In this document: positions 1 through 8,691 of the stretch, piece after piece
Layout of the letters: each line of letters begins with the position of its first letter
Numbering within the stretch: position 1 is the first letter of the stretch
DNA from: JADJPO01 sp963825645
GTDB lineage: Bacteria > Actinomycetota > Actinomycetes > Actinomycetales > Kineosporiaceae
Reading direction: 5' to 3'
Assembly (NCBI GenBank): GCA_963825645.1
Contig: CAWGTT010000005.1
Span: 124,001-188,000 of the forward strand
Length of the DNA stretch: 64,000 nt
Position numbers and translations under genes: made by a program
The notes under the pieces: model-generated
Told to the model about the DNA's origin: nothing
Database searches by the model: none
Seen by the model: only the letters and a program-made list of their open reading frames with translations

Positions 1-2
1 TC

Positions 3-794
3 TCCCGCGAGGTCGCCTTCGCCGCCGCGCAGATCTACGCCCGGGCCGCGGAGAGCCGCGGCGCCTGGGACGCCCGGCTGGAGGCCCTCGTCGTCGACGC
101 GCTGGTCCGGGACGAGCCCGACGAGGACCTTCACTCCCGGGCCGCAGCGTTGGGGTGGGCCGAGACGGACCGGGTCGCGGTGATGGCGGGCCGCGCCCCG
201 CGTGGATCGATGGAGGAGGTGGTCCACGAGGTGCGCCGGCGGGCCGTCGAGCTGGGGGCCGACGCCCTGGTCGGGGTGCAGGGACGCCGGATCCTCGTCA
301 TCCTCGGCCGGTCGGACGACCCGCTGGTGCTCGCCCCGGAGCTCGCTGTCCACCTCGGCCCGGGACCGGTGGTGACCGGGCCCGTGGTCAGCGGCCTGGG
401 CGAGGCCGGGCGGTCCGCCCAGGCGGCGATCGCCGGGCTCGTCGCCGCCCGCGCCCGCTGCGACGCACCCCGTCCGGTGGCAGCAGACGACCTGCTGCCC
501 GAACGCGTGCTCTGCGCTGATCCCATCGCCCGGCTGGAGCTCATCGCACGCGGCTACGTCCCACTCGCCGCGGCCTCGAGCCCGGCCCTGCTCACCACGG
601 TCGAGACCTACCTCGGCGTCGGGTCCTCGATCGAGCAGACGGCGCGGATCCTGTTCATTCATCCGAACACCGTGCGGTACCGGCTGCGCCGGGCTGACCA
701 GCTCACCGGCTGGGACCCGACTCGACCGCGGGACGGGTTCACGCTGCGTACCGCGATCGCCGCGGGCCGGCTGGCGGAGCCACTGGAGTTGTAG
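3..794 (+). CDS. fasR: PucR-type helix-turn-helix regulator (FasR-like), 5' truncated by the window edge
   Basis: The frame is open from base 3, so the N-terminus lies outside the window. The visible 263 residues end in a PucR/CdaR-type HTH: 'LLTTVETYLGVGSSIEQTA' followed by 'IHPNTVRYRLRRADQLTGWD', about 60-25 residues before the stop. The preceding part is the GGDEF-like middle region common in this family. It sits 79 bp upstream of fabD in the same direction. Streptomyces FasR has exactly this position and activates the fabD-fabH-acpP-fabF operon, so the same role is inferred here. The family call is firm. The FasR name rests on synteny. Confidence 0.88.
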   Translation, partial: SREVAFAAAQIYARAAESRGAWDARLEALVVDALVRDEPDEDLHSRAAALGWAETDRVAVMAGRAPRGSMEEVVHEVRRRAVELGADALVGVQGRRILVILGRSDDPLVLAPELAVHLGPGPVVTGPVVSGLGEAGRSAQAAIAGLVAARARCDAPRPVAADDLLPERVLCADPIARLELIARGYVPLAAASSPALLTTVETYLGVGSSIEQTARILFIHPNTVRYRLRRADQLTGWDPTRPRDGFTLRTAIAAGRLAEPLEL

Positions 795-873
795 CAAACC
801 TCCAAGAACGCCGGAGTAGGTTCGTTGGTTCTTCAACGCCTGTCGGACCCTGGGGCAGGGCAGGGTTGTCCTC
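795..873 (+). promoter_or_regulatory. fasR-fabD intergenic region with a candidate regulator site
   Basis: The gap contains an inverted repeat, AAGAAC (804-809) and GTTCTT (828-833), with 18 bases between the arms. Before the fabD start there is only a weak purine-rich stretch (about 851-864). FasR-type regulators bind just upstream of fabD in Streptomyces, so this is a plausible operator. The match to a FasR consensus was not tested. Confidence 0.3.
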
Positions 874-1830
874 GTGCTCGCCATCGCCTGCCCCGGCCAG
901 GGCGCCCAGTCCCCTGCGTTCCTGCACCCGTGGCTCGAGGTTCCCGGGGTCCCCGAGCGCCTCGGCTGGCTGTCCGCGGTCTCGGGCATCGACCTGATCA
1001 CCCACGGCACCACCTCCGACGCCGAGACCATCCGGGACACGGCGATCGCCCAGCCGCTGATCGTCGCGGCCGCCCTTGCGGTGGCGCCCGCCCTGCTCGA
1101 CGGTCGGGGAAGGCTGCCGGGCCGGGTCGAAGGCCTCCTGATGGCCGGCCACTCGGTCGGCGAGTTCGCCGCGGCGGCGCTGGCCGGAGCACTGACGCCG
1201 GAGCAGGCCATCGTGCTGGTCCGCGAGCGCGGCCGGGCGATGGCCGCGGCGAGCTCGGCCGCGCCGACCGGGATGAGTGCGGTGGTCGGTGGTGACCCCG
1301 AAGACGTCGCCGCGGTCCTTGACCGGATCGGTCTGACCGCGGCCAACAGGAACGGCTCGGGCCAGGTCGTCGCCGCGGGGACCACCGAGCAGCTCGCTTC
1401 GCTAGCGGCCGAGCCACCGGGGCGGGCCCGCGTGATCCCCCTGCAGGTGGCCGGCGCGTTCCATACCGATCACATGGCGCCGGCGGTCGACGTCCTCGGC
1501 CAGCTGGCCATCGCGCTGAGGCCCGCCGACCCGGTCGCGACGCTGGTGTCCAACGCCGACGGCCGCCCGGTCTGCGACGGCGGCGAGGTGCTGATCCGAC
1601 TGGTCAGCCAGACGTCACGTCCGGTGCGCTGGGACTTGTGCATGTCCACCATGCGCGATCTGGGCGTGACGGCCCTGATCGAGCTTCCTCCGGCCGGCAC
1701 GCTGGCCGGTCTGGCCAAACGCGCGATGCCCGGGGTGGAGCTGTTGGCGGTGCGCTCCCCGGAAGACCTGGCGGCCGCCGCCGCACTGGTCGTGGAGCAC
1801 GGGACGTCGAGCCGGGCAGTCACGTCATGA
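874..1830 (+). CDS. fabD: Malonyl-CoA:ACP malonyltransferase FabD
   Basis: Transfers malonyl groups from malonyl-CoA to acyl carrier protein, feeding type II fatty acid synthesis. At 318 aa it has the usual length. The nucleophile elbow GHSVGE (Ser about 94) and the catalytic His in GAFHTDHM (about 197) are present, and the N-terminal PGQG motif follows the GTG start. It is the first gene of fabD-fabH-acpP-fabF, and its stop overlaps the fabH start (ATGA), so the two are translationally coupled. GTG at 874 is chosen because it places the conserved 'CPGQGAQ' near residue 6. Confidence 0.96.
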   Translation: MLAIACPGQGAQSPAFLHPWLEVPGVPERLGWLSAVSGIDLITHGTTSDAETIRDTAIAQPLIVAAALAVAPALLDGRGRLPGRVEGLLMAGHSVGEFAAAALAGALTPEQAIVLVRERGRAMAAASSAAPTGMSAVVGGDPEDVAAVLDRIGLTAANRNGSGQVVAAGTTEQLASLAAEPPGRARVIPLQVAGAFHTDHMAPAVDVLGQLAIALRPADPVATLVSNADGRPVCDGGEVLIRLVSQTSRPVRWDLCMSTMRDLGVTALIELPPAGTLAGLAKRAMPGVELLAVRSPEDLAAAAALVVEHGTSSRAVTS

Positions 1831-2834
1831 CCGCCAGGGCACTGAATCCGTCCGTCGGGGCGGCGCACTCCAAGATCCTGTCGGTGGCGGGCTACCGGCC
1901 CGAGCGTGTGGTCACGAACGCCGAGATCTGCCTGAAGATCGACTCCTCGGACGCGTGGATCCGGGAGCGTTCGGGCATCGTCACCCGCCGGTTCGCTGCT
2001 CCGGGAGAAAGCGTCATTGACATGGCCGAGGTGGCCGCCGTACAGGCCATCGAGCGAGCCGGGCTGAGTGCCTCGGACGTCGACGCCATCCTCGTCGCCA
2101 CGGTCACGCACCCGTACCAGACCCCCTCGGCGGCTACCCAGCTCGCCCACCGGCTAGGCGCCACGCCGGCTGCCGCTCTGGACATCTCGGCCGCCTGCGC
2201 CGGGTTCAGCTACGGCGTGGCCCTGGCCTCGGACATGGTCCGCGGCGGGTCAGCGCGCCACGTTCTGGTGGTGGGCGTCGAGAAGCTGTCGGACTTCACC
2301 GACCCCTACGACCGCTCCACGGCGTTCATCTTCGCCGACGGCGCCGGTGCGGTCGTGGTGGGTCCGAGCGACGTGCCCGCGATCGGGCCGACGATCTGGG
2401 GCTCGGACGGCGCGCAGTGGGACGCCATCGTCACCAAGACCTCATGGATCGAGTACCGCGACTCCGACCACGAGGAATGGCCGTGGCTGACGATGGAGGG
2501 CCGCGCGGTCTTCCGCTGGGCGGTCTGGCAGATGTCGCCGGTGGCCCAGAAGGCACTGGACGCCGCGGGCCTGGACGTCGGGGGCCTCGACGCCTTCATC
2601 CCGCATCAGGCCAACGTGCGGATCATCGACGCGATGGTCAAGCAGCTGTCCATCCCCGACCGGGTCGCCGTCGCCCGCGACATTGTGGATTCGGGGAACA
2701 CCTCGGCCGCCTCGATCCCGCTCGCGATGGACCGGATGCTCGCCGCCGGCGAGGTCGCCTCGGGAGACCTGGCCCTGCTCATCGGCTTCGGTGCGGGGCT
2801 GGCCTACGCGGCGCAGGTGGTTCAGCTGCCGTGA
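1827..2834 (+). CDS. fabH: Beta-ketoacyl-ACP synthase III FabH
   Basis: Condenses acyl-CoA starters with malonyl-ACP to begin fatty acid elongation. It is 335 aa long with the complete Cys-His-Asn triad: Cys about 124 in 'SAACAGFSYG', His about 260 in 'IPHQAN' and Asn about 291 in 'SGNTSAAS'. The ATG overlaps the fabD stop by four bases. The open frame extends further upstream, but that part only reads through fabD and has no family similarity. An 80-bp gap before acpP carries the acpP ribosome binding site. Confidence 0.96.
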   Translation: MTARALNPSVGAAHSKILSVAGYRPERVVTNAEICLKIDSSDAWIRERSGIVTRRFAAPGESVIDMAEVAAVQAIERAGLSASDVDAILVATVTHPYQTPSAATQLAHRLGATPAAALDISAACAGFSYGVALASDMVRGGSARHVLVVGVEKLSDFTDPYDRSTAFIFADGAGAVVVGPSDVPAIGPTIWGSDGAQWDAIVTKTSWIEYRDSDHEEWPWLTMEGRAVFRWAVWQMSPVAQKALDAAGLDVGGLDAFIPHQANVRIIDAMVKQLSIPDRVAVARDIVDSGNTSAASIPLAMDRMLAAGEVASGDLALLIGFGAGLAYAAQVVQLP

Positions 2835-2914
2835 GCCCGATAGAAATCTCCCTGCATCGAAGTGGGAAGACAGGCACGACCCCGGATGAGGACCCAACCC
2901 CCGAAGGAGTACGA

Positions 2915-3163
2915 ATGGCACTGAGCGAGCAGGAGATCCTGACCGGTCTGGCTGAGCTGATCAGCACCGAGATGGAGGTGTCGGCGGACGGGATCAAACC
3001 CGAGCAGAGCCTGGCCGAGGACCTGAACATCGACTCGTTGTCGATGATCACCATTGTCTACAACGCCGAGGAGAAGTTCGGCGTGCGCATCCCGGACGAC
3101 GAGGCGAACAAGCTCGTCACCGTCCAGGACGCGGTGGACTTCATCAAGAACAACCAGTCCTGA
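2915..3163 (+). CDS. acpP: Acyl carrier protein AcpP
   Basis: Small acidic 82-aa carrier protein. The 4'-phosphopantetheine attachment Ser is about residue 41 in the DSL motif ('EDLNIDSLSM'). A good ribosome binding site (GAAGGAG, 2903-2909) precedes the ATG. The gene lies between fabH and fabF as in other actinobacteria. A long intercistronic stem-loop follows it, which may raise acpP transcript levels over fabF; this is inferred from the structure. Confidence 0.97.
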   Translation: MALSEQEILTGLAELISTEMEVSADGIKPEQSLAEDLNIDSLSMITIVYNAEEKFGVRIPDDEANKLVTVQDAVDFIKNNQS

Positions 3164-3169
3164 CCCGCG

Positions 3170-3216
3170 GGCGGGGCCTGAACCGCCCGACTGCCCCGGT
3201 CCGGTCAGGCCCCGCC
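3170..3216 (+). terminator. Intercistronic stem-loop between acpP and fabF
   Basis: A perfect 12-bp inverted repeat, GGCGGGGCCTGA (3170-3181) and TCAGGCCCCGCC (3205-3216), with a 23-nt loop that can itself pair weakly. Only TTGT follows, so it is more likely an attenuator or an mRNA-stabilising 3' end for acpP than a full terminator. Confidence 0.55.
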
Positions 3217-3247
3217 TTGTCCACCTGCGATTCACGAGGAGCAGTCC

Positions 3248-4498
3248 ATGGCCACCGGTACACCGCGTCGGGTCGTCGTCACGGGTATGGGCGCCACCAA
3301 CCCCCTGGGTGGTGACGTCCCCAGTACCTGGGCGGCCGCGCTGGCCGGCACCTCAGGAACACGCACTCTGGACGACGAGTGGGTCGCCCGGTACGACCTC
3401 CCGGTCACCTTCGCCGCCGCACTCGCGGTGCCGACCACCGACGTGCTGTCCCGTGGCCAGGCGCAGCGACTCGACCCGTCCGGGCAGATGGCCCTGGTCG
3501 CGGCCCGCGAGGCGTGGGCCGACGCCGGGAACCCTGAGGTGGACGGCGACCGGCTGGGCGTTGTGATCGCCTCCGGGATCGGCGGGGTGTGGACCCTGCT
3601 CAGCTCCTACGACGTGCTCAAGGAGAAGGGACCGCGGCGCGTGTTCCCGCTGACCGTGCCGATGCTCATGCCCAACGGACCTGCCGCGGCGGTGAGCCTG
3701 GAGGTCGGAGCGCGGGCCGGCGTGCACACCCCGGTCTCCGCCTGCGCCTCGGGCGCGGAGTCGATCGGCTACGCGATGGACATGATTCGCACCGGGCGCG
3801 CCGACATGGTGGTGGCCGGTGGCACCGAGGCCGCGATCCATCCGCTGCCGATCTCCGGGTTCGCGGCCATGAAGGCGCTGTCCACCCGCAACGACTCCCC
3901 GCAGACCGCCTCACGCCCCTACGACAGCACCCGCGACGGGTTCGTGCTGGGCGAGGGCGCCGCCGTGCTCGTTCTCGAGGCCGAGGAGCACGCACGCGCC
4001 CGGGGCGCGACCGTCTACGCCGAGGTCGCCGGCTCCGGGCTGACCTCCGACGCCCACCACATCTCCGCCCCCGACCCCGAAGGAACCGGCGCCGCCCGGG
4101 CGATGTCCGTCGCGCTGGCAGCGGCCGGTATCTCCCCCGCCGATCTCCGTCACCTCAACGCTCATGCCACCTCCACGCCGGTCGGTGACGTCGCCGAGGC
4201 CGCCGCGATCCGGGCTGTGCTGGGTGACGCGACCGACGGGGTCGCGGTGTCGGCGACGAAGTCGATGACCGGGCACCTGCTCGGCGCGGCGGGTGCTCTG
4301 GAGAGCATGTTCTGCGTGCTGGCGCTGCACCACCGGCTGGCACCGCCGACGATCAACGTCGTCGACCTCGACCCGAAAGTGACGCTGGACGTCGTCCGCA
4401 AGGAGCCCAGATCGCTCGGCGACGGCGACCTGGCCGCTCTGAACAACTCCTTCGGATTCGGCGGCCACAACGTGGCGCTGGTGTTCCGCAGCGTCTGA
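3248..4498 (+). CDS. fabF: Beta-ketoacyl-ACP synthase II FabF
   Basis: Elongating condensing enzyme of type II fatty acid synthesis, 416 aa. The catalytic Cys (about 166, 'VSACASGAE') and the two His residues ('NAHATSTP' about 306 and 'KSMTGHLLGAAG' about 343) are intact. A GAGGAG ribosome binding site lies 6-12 bases before the ATG. It is the last gene of the operon. Its stop is only 3 bp from the stop of the convergent DUF3145 gene, leaving no room for a normal terminator between them. Confidence 0.96.
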   Translation: MATGTPRRVVVTGMGATNPLGGDVPSTWAAALAGTSGTRTLDDEWVARYDLPVTFAAALAVPTTDVLSRGQAQRLDPSGQMALVAAREAWADAGNPEVDGDRLGVVIASGIGGVWTLLSSYDVLKEKGPRRVFPLTVPMLMPNGPAAAVSLEVGARAGVHTPVSACASGAESIGYAMDMIRTGRADMVVAGGTEAAIHPLPISGFAAMKALSTRNDSPQTASRPYDSTRDGFVLGEGAAVLVLEAEEHARARGATVYAEVAGSGLTSDAHHISAPDPEGTGAARAMSVALAAAGISPADLRHLNAHATSTPVGDVAEAAAIRAVLGDATDGVAVSATKSMTGHLLGAAGALESMFCVLALHHRLAPPTINVVDLDPKVTLDVVRKEPRSLGDGDLAALNNSFGFGGHNVALVFRSV

Positions 4499-4501
4499 GT
4501 C

Positions 4502-4999
4502 TCAGCCCACTCGGTGCAGCCACCGGACCGGGGCGCCTTCGCCGGCGTACCGGAAGGGCTCGAGCTCGTCGTCCCAGGCCCGGCCGAGGGCCAGGTCGAG
4601 GTCGGCGACCATCACCGCCGGATCCTGGGTGCTCATGGCCGACCGCACCCGGTCCTCGGGGACCAGCACGTTGCCGTGCGCGTCGGTGACGGCGTGGAAG
4701 ATGCCCAGCTCGGGGGTGTGGCTCCAGCGGCCACCGTCGACGCCGGCGCTCGGCTCCTCGGTGACCTCGTAGCGCAGGTGGGCCCACCCGCGCAGAGCTG
4801 AGGTGAGCTTGGCGCCGGTGCCGGTGGGGTTCTGCCATGAGAACTCGGTGCGCAGCATGCCGGGCGCCGCCGGCTGCTCGATCCAGTCCAGGGACAGGCG
4901 AACACCGAGCACGCCGCCGGCCGCCCACTCCACGTGGGGGCACAGGGCGCGCGGTGCCGAGTGCACGAACAGGACGCCGCGTGTCATCCCACCAGCCAT
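4502..4999 (-). CDS. DUF3145 family protein
   Basis: A 165-aa protein matching the actinobacterial DUF3145 family as I recall it: N-terminal 'TRGVLFVHSAPRALCPHVEWA', central 'LRYEVTEEPS', C-terminal 'EPFRYAGEGAPVRWLHRVG'. No catalytic motif, signal peptide or membrane segment is evident. The family regularly follows fabF in actinobacteria on the opposite strand, as here, hinting at a link with lipid metabolism, but its function is unknown. Starting at MTRGV (residue 5) is equally possible. Confidence 0.85.
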   Translation of the reverse strand: MAGGMTRGVLFVHSAPRALCPHVEWAAGGVLGVRLSLDWIEQPAAPGMLRTEFSWQNPTGTGAKLTSALRGWAHLRYEVTEEPSAGVDGGRWSHTPELGIFHAVTDAHGNVLVPEDRVRSAMSTQDPAVMVADLDLALGRAWDDELEPFRYAGEGAPVRWLHRVG

Positions 5000-5363
5000 C
5001 AGAGCCTCCTTCGCCGACCGAGGTGCGTCTTCCCCAACGACCTCATACGACGGGCTGCCACGTGCTGGCTGGTGCTCGATGAACGGTTACACGGCGTCGT
5101 GCCGCGGCCCATTCTGCACCACTGATCACTGGCGCACCACATCGTGGTGCGAATTGGTGGCGCGCATGGGGCGGTTGGAGGCGAGACCGTGGGCTGAGCA
5201 GGAGGTGCACGGTCCCATCATCACTCGACCGGGGGGTCCAGAACCGGCTACGGCACGCCGACGATATGAACTGGTGGCGTATCCGTCGCGCCGGACGCCC
5301 TCACCGACAGTCGCCGCCAGCTGGCCGACCGGGGCGGACCCGAGGGCACGGGAAGGAGATCTT
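5000..5363. promoter_or_regulatory. Divergent 364-bp intergenic region with a 19-bp palindrome
   Basis: No credible gene is seen. It separates the divergent DUF3145 gene from the hypothetical gene at 5364, so it should hold two promoters. A perfect inverted repeat, CGCACCAC-ATC-GTGGTGCG, lies at 5133-5151 and is the best operator candidate. A GGAAGGAG ribosome binding site (5351-5358) serves the downstream GTG. Confidence 0.5.
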
Positions 5364-5786
5364 GTGCACGACAGCGATGCCGTCGACTCGGCATACGACC
5401 AGGAGGTCATCTCACAGGTGATCCGGCCGTCGGCCACCGTCCCGGAGGAGGCGGCCAGCGCCATCCTGGTCGAGCTGTCCCTGAACAGCGCTGCCTCGGG
5501 CGGTCTCTGGCTCGCCGAACCCAGCCGATGGAACCGATACGACAGCCCGTGGAAGTCCGCCACCGACCCCGGTACGTCCGAGCTGATCGGCAGCATTCAG
5601 GTCGCCTACGGCACCCCCACCCGGTACGAGCTGACCATCTACCGGGTGACCATAACCCGCCGCGGGCAGGAGCTCGGCTGGACCGTCGAGTCGTTGACCG
5701 ACGAGGCGCTGCACTTCGGTGACCTGTCCTTGGGCCAGTGCCCCCGGGCGGCACTCACCCAGCCGCCGCCCCCGATGAGGTTCTGA
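5364..5786 (+). CDS. Hypothetical protein, 140 aa
   Basis: Not recognised. The GTG start has a strong ribosome binding site (GGAAGGAG, 5-nt spacing). The product is a soluble-looking alpha/beta protein with no signal peptide or membrane helix. It contains alternating polar and hydrophobic segments ('RYELTIYRVTITRRGQELGWTVESLTDEALHFGDL') that suggest a beta-sheet core, and a proline-rich C-terminus. Codon use matches its neighbours. It is co-directional with mscR, 126 bp downstream, but no functional link is visible. Confidence 0.6.
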   Translation: MHDSDAVDSAYDQEVISQVIRPSATVPEEAASAILVELSLNSAASGGLWLAEPSRWNRYDSPWKSATDPGTSELIGSIQVAYGTPTRYELTIYRVTITRRGQELGWTVESLTDEALHFGDLSLGQCPRAALTQPPPPMRF

Positions 5787-5912
5787 GCGCGTCGCCTTCT
5801 GCTTCTGCACTCGACCACCGCCCCGTAGCTCGCCTGCCTCTTCTGCCCGTGACCCGCTGACCCGTAGGGTCGGCGACAGCCAGGACGTTGTCGCCGATCG
5901 GGAGGTCTCGCA

Positions 5913-6998
5913 ATGGCCAGCACGGTGAAGGGCGTCGTGGCTCGCGGCAAGGGGCAGCCGGTGACGGTGGAGAACATCGTCGTCCCCGACCCCGGGCCGG
6001 GCGAGGCGACCGTCGTCGTCCAGGCCTGCGGCGTCTGCCACACCGATCTGCACTACCGCGAGGGCGCCATCAACGACGACTTCCCCTTCCTGCTCGGCCA
6101 TGAAGCGGCCGGCGTGGTCGAGGCGGTCGGCAAGGGCGTCGATGAGGTGGCGCCCGGCGACTACGTGGTTCTCAACTGGCGCGCGGTGTGCGGCCGCTGC
6201 CGTGCCTGCCGGCGAGGGCGCCCCTGGTACTGCTTCGCAACCCACAACGCGACACAGGCGATGACCCTCGAGGACGGCACCGTGCTCTCCCCCGCGCTGG
6301 GGATCGGCGCTTTCGTCGAGAAGACCCTGGTCGCCGCCGGCCAATGCACCAAGGTCGACCCGGCCGCCGCGCCCCAGGTGGCCGGTCTCCTGGGCTGTGG
6401 GGTGATGGCCGGGCTGGGCGCTGCGATGAACACCGGCAACATCGGGCGCGACGACACCGTCGCCGTGATCGGCTGCGGCGGTGTCGGCGACGCCGCGATC
6501 GCCGGGGCGCGGCTGGCCGGCGCCCGCAGGATCATCGCGGTCGACATCGACGACCGAAAGCTGGAGTGGGCCAAGGACTTCGGCGCCACGCACACGGTCA
6601 ACTCGCGGCAGACCGATCCAGTGGAGGCGATCCGGTCCCTGACCGACGGCAACGGCGCCGACATCGTGATCGACGCCGTCGGCCGTCCCGAGACCTACCA
6701 GCAGGCCTTCTACGCCCGCGACCTCGCCGGCACTGTCGTCCTGGTCGGCGTGCCGTCTCCGGAGATGCGCCTGGACCTGCCGCTGCTCGACCTGTTCGGC
6801 CGCGGCGGCGCGTTGAAGTCCTCCTGGTACGGGGACTGCCTGCCGTCGCGGGACTTCCCGACCCTCATCGACCTGCACCTGCAGGGCCGGCTTCCGCTGC
6901 ACAGGTTCGTCTCCGAGACCATCGAGCTGGGCGATGTGGAGGCCGCGTTCGCCAAGATGCACCACGGAGATGTGCTGCGCTCGGTGGTCGTGCTGTGA
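5913..6998 (+). CDS. mscR: S-(hydroxymethyl)mycothiol dehydrogenase (class III zinc alcohol dehydrogenase)
   Basis: Oxidises the formaldehyde-mycothiol adduct (and probably S-nitrosomycothiol) with NAD. The 361 aa is typical. Catalytic zinc ligands are Cys39 ('ACGVCHTD'), His63-Glu64 ('LGHEAAG') and the later Cys of 'GLLGCGVMAG'. Structural zinc Cys residues are about 93, 96, 99 and 107. The Rossmann motif is 'VIGCGGVGDAAI', and Asp in 'IIAVDIDD' favours NAD. The stop overlaps the next gene (GTGA), a metallo-hydrolase, the same pairing as in mycobacteria. The mycothiol assignment rests on overall similarity and this neighbour. Confidence 0.9.
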   Translation: MASTVKGVVARGKGQPVTVENIVVPDPGPGEATVVVQACGVCHTDLHYREGAINDDFPFLLGHEAAGVVEAVGKGVDEVAPGDYVVLNWRAVCGRCRACRRGRPWYCFATHNATQAMTLEDGTVLSPALGIGAFVEKTLVAAGQCTKVDPAAAPQVAGLLGCGVMAGLGAAMNTGNIGRDDTVAVIGCGGVGDAAIAGARLAGARRIIAVDIDDRKLEWAKDFGATHTVNSRQTDPVEAIRSLTDGNGADIVIDAVGRPETYQQAFYARDLAGTVVLVGVPSPEMRLDLPLLDLFGRGGALKSSWYGDCLPSRDFPTLIDLHLQGRLPLHRFVSETIELGDVEAAFAKMHHGDVLRSVVVL

Positions 6999-7669
6999 GC
7001 TCGGGCGAGGCATCCCTGCGACACGACGGCCAGGACCCGCACAGCACGGTACGGATCGAGCAGCTCGTCACCGGTGGCATCTTCAGCCTGGACGGGCAGG
7101 ACTTCGAGGTCGAGAACAACGTCTGGCTCGTCGGGGACGACCACGAGGCCGTGGTCATCGACGCGGCGCACGACGCCGAAGCCATTATGGCGGCGCTCGG
7201 CGATCGCCGGCTGATCGCCGTGGTATGCACCCACGGGCACAACGATCACATCAACGCCGCGGGAGAGGTCGCCGACGCGAGAGGCGCTCCGGTGCTGCTG
7301 CATCCCGACGACCGGATGCTGTGGGACCAGGTGCACCCCGACCGGACGCCGGAGCCACTGACCGACGGTCAGGTGATCACCTCGGGCGGGCTGGACCTGA
7401 CCGTAGTGCACACCCCTGGCCATACCCCCGGCGCGGTGTGCCTGCACGGACCGGCCCTGAAGGTCTTGTTCTCCGGCGACACGCTGTTCCACGGTGGCCC
7501 GGGTGCCACCGGGCGGTCGTACAGCAGCTTCCCGACCATCCTCGACTCGATCCGCACCCGGCTACTCACCCTCGATGCCGGCACTCGCGTGCTGACCGGG
7601 CACGGAGAGGAGACGACGATCGGCGACGAGGCCGGGGACTACGAGGAGTGGGTACGGCGCGGGCACTGA
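6995..7669 (+). CDS. Metallo-beta-lactamase-fold hydrolase, probable S-formylmycothiol hydrolase
   Basis: A 224-aa glyoxalase II-like enzyme. The metal-binding motif THGHNDH (His about 80 and 82, Asp 84, His 85) is followed by 'HTPGHTPG', 'SGDTLF' and the terminal 'TGHGEET' histidine. The GTG start overlaps the mscR stop, so translation is coupled. MscR produces S-formylmycothiol, and a thioesterase is needed to release formate. A hydrolase of this fold encoded directly downstream is the natural candidate. The substrate is inferred from context. Confidence 0.85.
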   Translation: MSSGEASLRHDGQDPHSTVRIEQLVTGGIFSLDGQDFEVENNVWLVGDDHEAVVIDAAHDAEAIMAALGDRRLIAVVCTHGHNDHINAAGEVADARGAPVLLHPDDRMLWDQVHPDRTPEPLTDGQVITSGGLDLTVVHTPGHTPGAVCLHGPALKVLFSGDTLFHGGPGATGRSYSSFPTILDSIRTRLLTLDAGTRVLTGHGEETTIGDEAGDYEEWVRRGH

Positions 7670-7673
7670 GCGG

Positions 7674-7700
7674 GTGCAGGGCCGAGTGGTCACCCTGCAC
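7674..7700. terminator. Stem-loop between convergent genes
   Basis: Inverted repeat GTGCAGGG (7674-7681) and CCCTGCAC (7693-7700) with an 11-nt loop, placed between the metallo-hydrolase stop and the end of the convergent secreted-protein gene. Probably a bidirectional terminator; no T-tract is present. Confidence 0.5.
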
Positions 7701-7719
7701 GATCGGTTCGGCGGCGCAG

Positions 7720-8691
7720 TCAGCGCAGAGGCTGCTGGTACAGCACCACCCCGGCCGCCCCGAGCCGGCGGGCCATCGACACCTCGGCGCGCACGGTCAC
7801 CGAGGTCGGTCGGCGGTCCCGGAACGGGATCGCATAGACCATCACGTGGACAGCGGGTTTGACCCGCGTCGCGTTGCGAACGGCCCGGTACTGGGCGGGC
7901 ATGACGTTCTGGCCGATGGAGGTGTACGGCCAGACCACCGCGGGCGCCTCGTGCCGGATCGAGGGGTAGATCGCCTTCGGACCGACCATGTCGTGCAGGT
8001 ACATGACCGGCATCACCCGCACCGATCGGCCGGCCGACGCACGCAGGATCCGCGACCACCGGGTCAGCGTGCCGGGGGCGAAGGTGCGACACCGCGTCTC
8101 GGGTCGGTTGGTGCTGGAGTAGGCGTAGTCGTCCATGACCACCGCAGTCAGGTTGCGGTGGGTGCGGGCCAGCCGGCCGATCTGGGCCATCCAGGTGTCG
8201 TAGCTGCCCTTGAACGGCAGCAGCTGGTCGGCGGAGCATGGGTGGTCGTTGTTCGAGGTCGACGCCGGCGGGGTCAGGGTGATGTGGACCTGGACGCCGC
8301 GCCGCGCAGCCGCCTGCAGAAACCCCGGCAGGCTCGCCCAGGCTCGTTCGGAGCGATAGCCGGCGCGGGAGTAGATCAGGTAGCTGTAGATCTGCGAGCC
8401 CCGCGCGATGATCTCGTCGAGGGTCGCCTCGCTGTCGATCGCGCCGCTCTCGTCGCGGACCGGGGCGGCGTAGTGCGCCTGGACGGTGGCGCCGACGGCC
8501 TGAGCGGCCATGGTGACCGCTCCACCGGCCTGGCGGGTGGGGCCGCCCACCGTGGCCCGTTCGCCGACTCGGCCCGGGACGGCGCTGCCGTCGTCCGGAG
8601 CCAGCCCGACCGGTTCTGCGTGTGCCGAGGGCGAGATCGCGATGCCTGCCGCAACCCCGAGTGCCATCGTCACTGCCGCCAGAACCCGCAT
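7720..8691 (-). CDS. Secreted protein of unknown function, possible TIM-barrel hydrolase
   Basis: A 323-aa protein with a clear Sec signal peptide ('MRVLAAVTMALGVAAGIAIS', cleavage likely after AHA near residue 25). The mature part has alternating strand/helix segments such as 'SYLIYSRAGY', 'VQVHITLTPP', 'NLTAVVMDDYAYS', 'VRVMPVMYLHDM' and 'AGVVLYQQPL', which look like successive strands of a beta/alpha barrel. The acidic 'VVMDDY' could be catalytic, as in glycoside-hydrolase-like proteins. A single pair of Cys might form a disulfide. No specific family is recognised. The gene is monocistronic and convergent with the mscR pair. Confidence 0.7.
   Translation of the reverse strand: MRVLAAVTMALGVAAGIAISPSAHAEPVGLAPDDGSAVPGRVGERATVGGPTRQAGGAVTMAAQAVGATVQAHYAAPVRDESGAIDSEATLDEIIARGSQIYSYLIYSRAGYRSERAWASLPGFLQAAARRGVQVHITLTPPASTSNNDHPCSADQLLPFKGSYDTWMAQIGRLARTHRNLTAVVMDDYAYSSTNRPETRCRTFAPGTLTRWSRILRASAGRSVRVMPVMYLHDMVGPKAIYPSIRHEAPAVVWPYTSIGQNVMPAQYRAVRNATRVKPAVHVMVYAIPFRDRRPTSVTVRAEVSMARRLGAAGVVLYQQPLR

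Noticed and set aside
5412..7013. 533-codon minus-strand ORF over mscR
   Set aside because: Antisense to a clear zinc dehydrogenase; composition is typical of shadow frames.
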